8,768 nucleotides of DNA from CAJAUT01 sp043809365 (GTDB lineage: Bacteria; Patescibacteriota; Microgenomatia; UBA1400; UBA12108). Numbering within the stretch: the stretch's first letter is position 1; each line of letters starts with the position of its first letter. The DNA is taken from the NCBI GenBank assembly GCA_043809365.1, contig JAZDDW010000010.1, positions 1 through 8,768 on the forward strand, read 5' to 3'. The notes beneath the pieces are model-generated. The model worked only from the letters and a program-made list of their open reading frames with translations. It was not told the origin of the DNA and did no database searches. A program made the position numbers and the translations under genes. Of this stretch, positions 6,063-8,768 are shown piece by piece.

Positions 6063-6446
6063 ATGAAAACACCTAAACTAACTTTTAATATTTCCGAAAC
6101 AGCCGAGATTTTGGTGCCGGATAAACTGGGGAGAACTAGCTATTTTGTGGGGCTCATGATTGGGGCGATAATGACTATCTTGATTACCATCCTCTTACCT
6201 AAATTACCGGCTGTAGTCCCCATGTACTTTACGTTGCCCTGGGGAGAGGCAAGACTCACAAGTCGTGTCATGCTATATCTTCTCCCAGTTTTAACCTTAC
6301 TAATTTTGATGGTTAACTTGAGCTTGGGGAGAGTAGCGGGTAAATTGTCACTACTCCTGCCGAGAGTACTGGCTGTGGGGACAGCGGTCACTGCGGGGAT
6401 GTTGCTGTTGGCTCTAGTCGGAATTGTCCAGTCCCTGATTCTATGA
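6063..6446 (+). CDS. Small three-helix membrane protein, possibly DUF1648-like
   Basis: The product is 127 aa with a hydrophilic N-terminus (about 1-27) and three hydrophobic helices at about 28-48, 70-90 and 103-125. Between helices 1 and 2 is the segment LPKLPAVVPMYFTLPWGEARL. The pattern LPxxVPxxF followed by a turn resembles DUF1648 membrane proteins, but the match is by eye and weak. No catalytic motif is seen. It is 8 nt after the PMT-like gene and its stop overlaps the WecA-like start as ATGA (6443-6446), so it is made together with the lipid-carrier transferase and could be an accessory subunit; that role is inferred only from position. Confidence 0.65.
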   Translation: MKTPKLTFNISETAEILVPDKLGRTSYFVGLMIGAIMTILITILLPKLPAVVPMYFTLPWGEARLTSRVMLYLLPVLTLLILMVNLSLGRVAGKLSLLLPRVLAVGTAVTAGMLLLALVGIVQSLIL

Positions 6447-7480
6447 TAGCGCAATTGGTTATTCTGCCATTTGTGGTTGCAATGATCATCTCCTTGGCGG
6501 TTACACAGCTCACGATTATGGTTTACCGAGGTCTTGGGCTCCTGGATAAATCAACTAAGCAAGATCACCCCAAACACATCCACGCTAAACCAGTCCCTCG
6601 GGGGGGAGGAATCCCGATACTGGTGGCAATGATATTTGCCACGCTTATGTTGGTAAAGATGGACAGTCAGATGGCGGGGATATTGTTGGGGGGGCTGATT
6701 TTGATGATTGCGGGGGTGCTGGATGATTTGCTCGATATCTCGCCATATACCCGACTAGTACTTGGACTACTGGCGGCAATCATTGTCGTCATGTCGGGGA
6801 TTGGAATTACATATGTGAGTAATCCGTTTGGGTCGGGAGTACTCCAATTTGATACCAAACTGGTGGCCGACTTGCTCACGGTGTTGTGGATCATGTGGGG
6901 AATGAATTTTGTAAATATGGGAGCCAAGGGACTGGACGGACAATTGCCTGGCGTGACGATGATCGCGGCGATTGTAATGGGCATTTTATCGTTGCGGTTT
7001 GCGGGTGATATTACCGCTTGGCCAAGCACCTATTTATCTTTTGCACTGGCGGGAGCGTACGGCGGACTCTTGGTATTTAATGTCTATCCGCAAAAAATAA
7101 TGCCGGGATGGGGAGGGGGAGCACTGGCGGGGTACTTTTTGGCAGTCCTGTCGATTTTGTCAGGTGCCAAGGTGGCAACCGCAATGATCGTACTGGGAGT
7201 GCCACTGATGGACGTAGTATATGTAATCTTGCGGAGAATGGTGGCGGGAAAATCTCCGGTGTGGGGAGATACCAATCACCTACATCACCAGCTCTTGCGC
7301 CTGGGATGGAGCAAGCGACAAGTAGCTGGACTCTACTGGCTAATGAGTGGCATATTGGGAGCAGTCGCCTTGCATTTGAATAGCCAGATGAAAATCTATA
7401 CAATGCTGTTAATTGCAATTGCCGTGGGAGGGGTGTTGTTGTGGATCAACTTGTTCTTGTCCTCAAATCAATCCGAGTAA
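6443..7480 (+). CDS. WecA/MraY-family undecaprenyl-phosphate sugar-1-phosphate transferase
   Basis: This 345-aa polytopic enzyme belongs to the polyprenyl-phosphate N-acetylhexosamine-1-phosphate transferase family (glycosyl transferase family 4). Members transfer a sugar-1-phosphate from a UDP-sugar to undecaprenyl phosphate on the cytoplasmic face, the first step of a lipid-linked glycan. Visible motifs: D41-H-P-K-H-I-H-AKPVPRGGG (41-56), the Mg-binding D94-D95 in VLDDLLDISPYTR, N155-F-V-N-M-G-A-K-G-L-D165-G-Q (154-167), and the late histidine motif GDTNH279-L-H281-H282QLLRLG typical of WecA/TagO members. The usual NxxNxxDGxDG box is altered: the position of its first Asp is occupied by AKG. 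MraY is less likely because the HLHH motif is WecA/TagO-like. ATG 6443 overlaps the previous stop. Two runs of seven G lie in the coding sequence (6600-6606, 6688-6694). It overlaps the UbiA-like gene by 40 nt. Confidence 0.88.
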   Translation: MIAQLVILPFVVAMIISLAVTQLTIMVYRGLGLLDKSTKQDHPKHIHAKPVPRGGGIPILVAMIFATLMLVKMDSQMAGILLGGLILMIAGVLDDLLDISPYTRLVLGLLAAIIVVMSGIGITYVSNPFGSGVLQFDTKLVADLLTVLWIMWGMNFVNMGAKGLDGQLPGVTMIAAIVMGILSLRFAGDITAWPSTYLSFALAGAYGGLLVFNVYPQKIMPGWGGGALAGYFLAVLSILSGAKVATAMIVLGVPLMDVVYVILRRMVAGKSPVWGDTNHLHHQLLRLGWSKRQVAGLYWLMSGILGAVALHLNSQMKIYTMLLIAIAVGGVLLWINLFLSSNQSE

Positions 7481-8373
7481 CCCAGTGGGTAAAGAATGTG
7501 GTGGTGTTTGCACCAATTATTTTCTCGGGATTTTTGTTTGTGCCGGGATATTTTACCAGGGTGGTTTGGGCATTTATGCTATTTTGCCTATTATCGTCGG
7601 CGATATATTTGTTTAACGATATTATCGACATCCCCAGTGATAGGTTGCACCCCTTTAAAAAATTGCGCCCGATTGCTAGCGGAGCCCTACCAATGGAGCT
7701 GGCGGTGTTTCTCTTTATCCTCCTAGCGGCCATCTCACTATGGCTCGGACTAACAACCTCAACATTTTTCTTTGCCACGATGGGGGCGTATTTTATGATT
7801 AATATTTTGTATACCCTGTGGTGGAAACGAGTCTCGATTCTAGACGTGTTTGTGATTGCCGCGGGGTTTGTAATCCGGGTTTATGCGGGATCTTTTGTGA
7901 TCAATGTCCACATGGATGTGTGGTTTCTGCTGACGGTGATCTCGGCTTCACTATTTTTGGCGGTAGGAAAGAGGCGGAGTGAGATGACACTGCTATCTGG
8001 ATCAAAAATAGAAACCAGGGGAACACGCCCAACACTAATCCATTACACTCCTGGACTACTGGATGCTTATACGTCGATGTTTGCCAATACTACTTGGCTC
8101 ACCTATGCTTTGTTTTCTTTTTTGCACCCACCATTTACAGCTGAAGGGAGAGTTCTCAAATTATTCTCGTTACTTCCGCGTACTTTACTAGTGGATAAAT
8201 GGTTGATGGGAACTGTACCCATCGTGATTTTTGGAGTAATGCGATACATGCTCTTAATTTATGAAAAAAATGAAGGAGAGTCACCACACAAGGTGATTAT
8301 GACTGACAAACCCTTGCTGGTTACGGTCATGATCTGGGGAGTAATGGTAATTGGGATATTGTATTTTTTGTAA
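7441..8373 (+). CDS. UbiA-family prenyltransferase, decaprenyl-phosphate phosphoribosyltransferase-like
   Basis: This 310-aa polytopic membrane enzyme is of the UbiA superfamily and most like 5-phosphoribose-1-diphosphate:decaprenyl-phosphate phosphoribosyltransferases (mycobacterial Rv3806c, about 302 aa), which make the lipid precursor of arabinofuranose donors. Evidence: N-terminal SIRVTQWVKNVVVFAPIIFSG, the metal/diphosphate motif N59-D60-I-I-D63 with D67RLHPFKKLRPIASG (67-80), the central ILDVFVIAAGFVIRVYAGS, and the second cytoplasmic motif LFLAVGKRRSE (G176-E181). About nine hydrophobic segments are present. The start is GTG 7441, 40 nt inside the end of the WecA-like gene. It was chosen because it places about ten residues before the conserved RVTQWVKN, as in homologues, and no ATG lies near. 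The partner enzymes that turn a polyprenyl-phosphoribose into an arabinose donor (DprE1/DprE2) are not in this window. Other UbiA substrates remain possible. Confidence 0.87.
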   Translation: MDQLVLVLKSIRVTQWVKNVVVFAPIIFSGFLFVPGYFTRVVWAFMLFCLLSSAIYLFNDIIDIPSDRLHPFKKLRPIASGALPMELAVFLFILLAAISLWLGLTTSTFFFATMGAYFMINILYTLWWKRVSILDVFVIAAGFVIRVYAGSFVINVHMDVWFLLTVISASLFLAVGKRRSEMTLLSGSKIETRGTRPTLIHYTPGLLDAYTSMFANTTWLTYALFSFLHPPFTAEGRVLKLFSLLPRTLLVDKWLMGTVPIVIFGVMRYMLLIYEKNEGESPHKVIMTDKPLLVTVMIWGVMVIGILYFL

Positions 8374-8380
8374 TACCCTT

Positions 8381-8451
8381 GAGGACTCTCCTCCCACCTT
8401 CGGTGTCCCGACTTGGCCGTTGGCCAGGTCTCCTGTCGAGGAAGAGTCCTC
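8381..8451 (+). terminator. Three-way-junction inverted repeat at a convergent gene junction; candidate terminator
   Basis: The outer arms 8381-8393 (GAGGACTCTCCTC) and 8438-8451 pair over 13 positions with one bulged base. Inside are two hairpins: CACC-TTC-GGTG at 8395-8405 and a 9-bp stem 8410-8418/8422-8430 (GACTTGGCC and GGCCAGGTC around GTT). One pair of that stem, T8413 with G8427, is G-U in plus-strand RNA but a mismatch in minus-strand RNA, which favours plus-strand transcription. A T-rich stretch (TTATTTTA) follows at 8454-8461, so it could end the glycan operon. It fills most of the 80-nt gap between the UbiA-like gene and the convergent SH3 gene. It is larger and more branched than a normal intrinsic terminator. 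Confidence 0.5.
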
Positions 8452-8453
8452 GA

Positions 8454-8768
8454 TTATTTTACAATCGTTGTGTACTTGCCGGATACCCAGCCCTGGCTAC
8501 CTTCAAACTCAACTTGGTGCCAACCCAGATCAGTGCTCTCACCTAGATACTTGAGCTTTTCACCAGTATTGGCTTTACCTAGTTCGTCAGAGGTGCCGGA
8601 GGCATCTTTGCGAACACGTAACCATCCGGTCCCAGTTTCACCAATGAGGACGTAGGGTTTATCAATGGTCAATGGCTGATGGTCAATGGCTGATGGAGAA
8701 GGTACTGCCGATGCAGACGAGATGGCGGGCGAAGTAAGAGTGATCGTTGCACTGGCGAGCTTGAAGTT
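8454..8768 (-). CDS. SH3-domain protein, probably extracytoplasmic (C-terminal part)
   Basis: The minus-strand frame is open from the right edge of the window to TAA at 8456-8454, giving 104 visible residues, so the true start lies beyond 8768. The C-terminal ~65 residues form a bacterial SH3 (SH3b) domain: VLIGETGTGWLRVRKDASG, then ELGKANTGEKLKYLGES, then GWHQVEFEGSQGWVSGKYTTIV, with the GWLRVR and GWVSGKY motifs typical of SH3 domains that bind cell-wall or surface glycans. Ahead of it is a Ser/Ala/Pro-rich linker (LTSPAISSASAVPSPSAIDHQ), which suggests an exported, anchored protein. In Microgenomates-like genomes such domains often follow a PEGA domain, but none is visible here. A TTG codon at 8672 is not the start because the frame continues upstream. 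The linker is partly encoded by a heptamer repeat (8662-8696). Confidence 0.8.
   Translation of the reverse strand, partial: NFKLASATITLTSPAISSASAVPSPSAIDHQPLTIDKPYVLIGETGTGWLRVRKDASGTSDELGKANTGEKLKYLGESTDLGWHQVEFEGSQGWVSGKYTTIVK
8662..8696 (-). repeat. Heptanucleotide repeat array in the SH3-protein linker
   Basis: Five heptamers lie head to tail on the minus strand: CCATCAG (8696-8690), CCATTGA (8689-8683), CCATCAG (8682-8676), CCATTGA (8675-8669) and CCATTGA (8668-8662). They also form a 14-nt unit repeated twice. They encode PSAIDHQPLTID in the linker before the SH3 domain. The third unit ends on a codon boundary; had it been CCATTGA it would have placed an in-frame TGA stop, so the variant CCATCAG keeps the frame open. 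Confidence 0.75.

Noticed and set aside
7084..7616. Alternative frames on both strands across the WecA/UbiA junction
   Set aside because: The two long overlapping genes carry all the conserved motifs; the others do not.
8381..8451. tRNA gene, suggested by the length of about 71 nt and a 7-bp terminal stem
   Set aside because: There is no TPsiC arm with GTTC, no D-arm and no anticodon loop of seven; only two internal hairpins occur.
8351..8655. Plus-strand frames opposite the SH3 gene
   Set aside because: They are shadows of the minus-strand gene and the hairpin region, with low-complexity, protein-unlike composition.
8662..8696. CRISPR array
   Set aside because: Units are 7 bp with no spacers, so this is a simple tandem repeat within a gene.
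1..8768. Recoded UGA (code 25 of Gracilibacteria/SR1)
   Set aside because: TGA ends the left-edge gene, tatD and the 127-aa protein at sensible positions, and no gene needs TGA read-through.

Overview
The window is 8.8 kb of compact bacterial DNA that looks like a Candidate Phyla Radiation genome, probably Microgenomates (Patescibacteria). The reasons are the gene types (YerC/YecD-like TrpR protein, metG, tatD, envelope glycosyltransferases, a UbiA-type DPPR-synthase homologue, an SH3-domain exoprotein), very short spacers, ATGA stop/start overlaps, almost no Shine-Dalgarno sequences, and short heptamer repeats in coding DNA. TGA is used as a normal stop several times, so the UGA-glycine code of Gracilibacteria/SR1 does not apply. 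The lineage is inferred from gene content and style, not from a marker gene.

Layout. 1-83: the C-terminal tail of a membrane protein. 80-442: a TrpR-like regulator overlapping that tail. 462-1916: metG, clearly AT-richer than everything around it. 1917-2256: a gene-poor gap on the + strand that holds a 61-bp inverted-repeat element, a GC-centred palindrome and a 71-aa minus-strand gene. The 71-aa gene and tatD diverge from interlocked -10 elements around 2234-2249. 2257-8373: a tightly packed plus-strand run of tatD, a processive-type GT2 glycosyltransferase, a PMT/ArnT-like membrane glycosyltransferase, a 127-aa three-helix membrane protein, a WecA/MraY-family sugar-phosphate transferase and a UbiA-family polyprenyl-phosphate phosphoribosyltransferase homologue. 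8381-8451: a three-way-junction inverted repeat between convergent genes. 8454-8768: the C-terminal part of a minus-strand protein ending in an SH3 domain.

How the genes may work together. Apart from tatD, the 2257-8373 run is an envelope-glycan set. The WecA-like enzyme would start a polyprenyl-linked glycan, the UbiA-like enzyme would make a polyprenyl-phosphate pentose precursor, the GT2 enzyme would extend or export a polymer, and the PMT-like enzyme would transfer sugar on the outer face of the membrane. This pathway is an inference from family membership.

The most notable signals outside the genes are four. (1) Three start codons (metG, the 71-aa gene, tatD) each lie exactly 7 nt after a -10-like hexamer, which suggests leaderless mRNAs. 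(2) Two heptanucleotide repeat arrays sit inside coding sequence, in tatD and in the SH3 protein. (3) Two large folded inverted-repeat elements each sit at a convergent gene junction. (4) metG is a compositional island.
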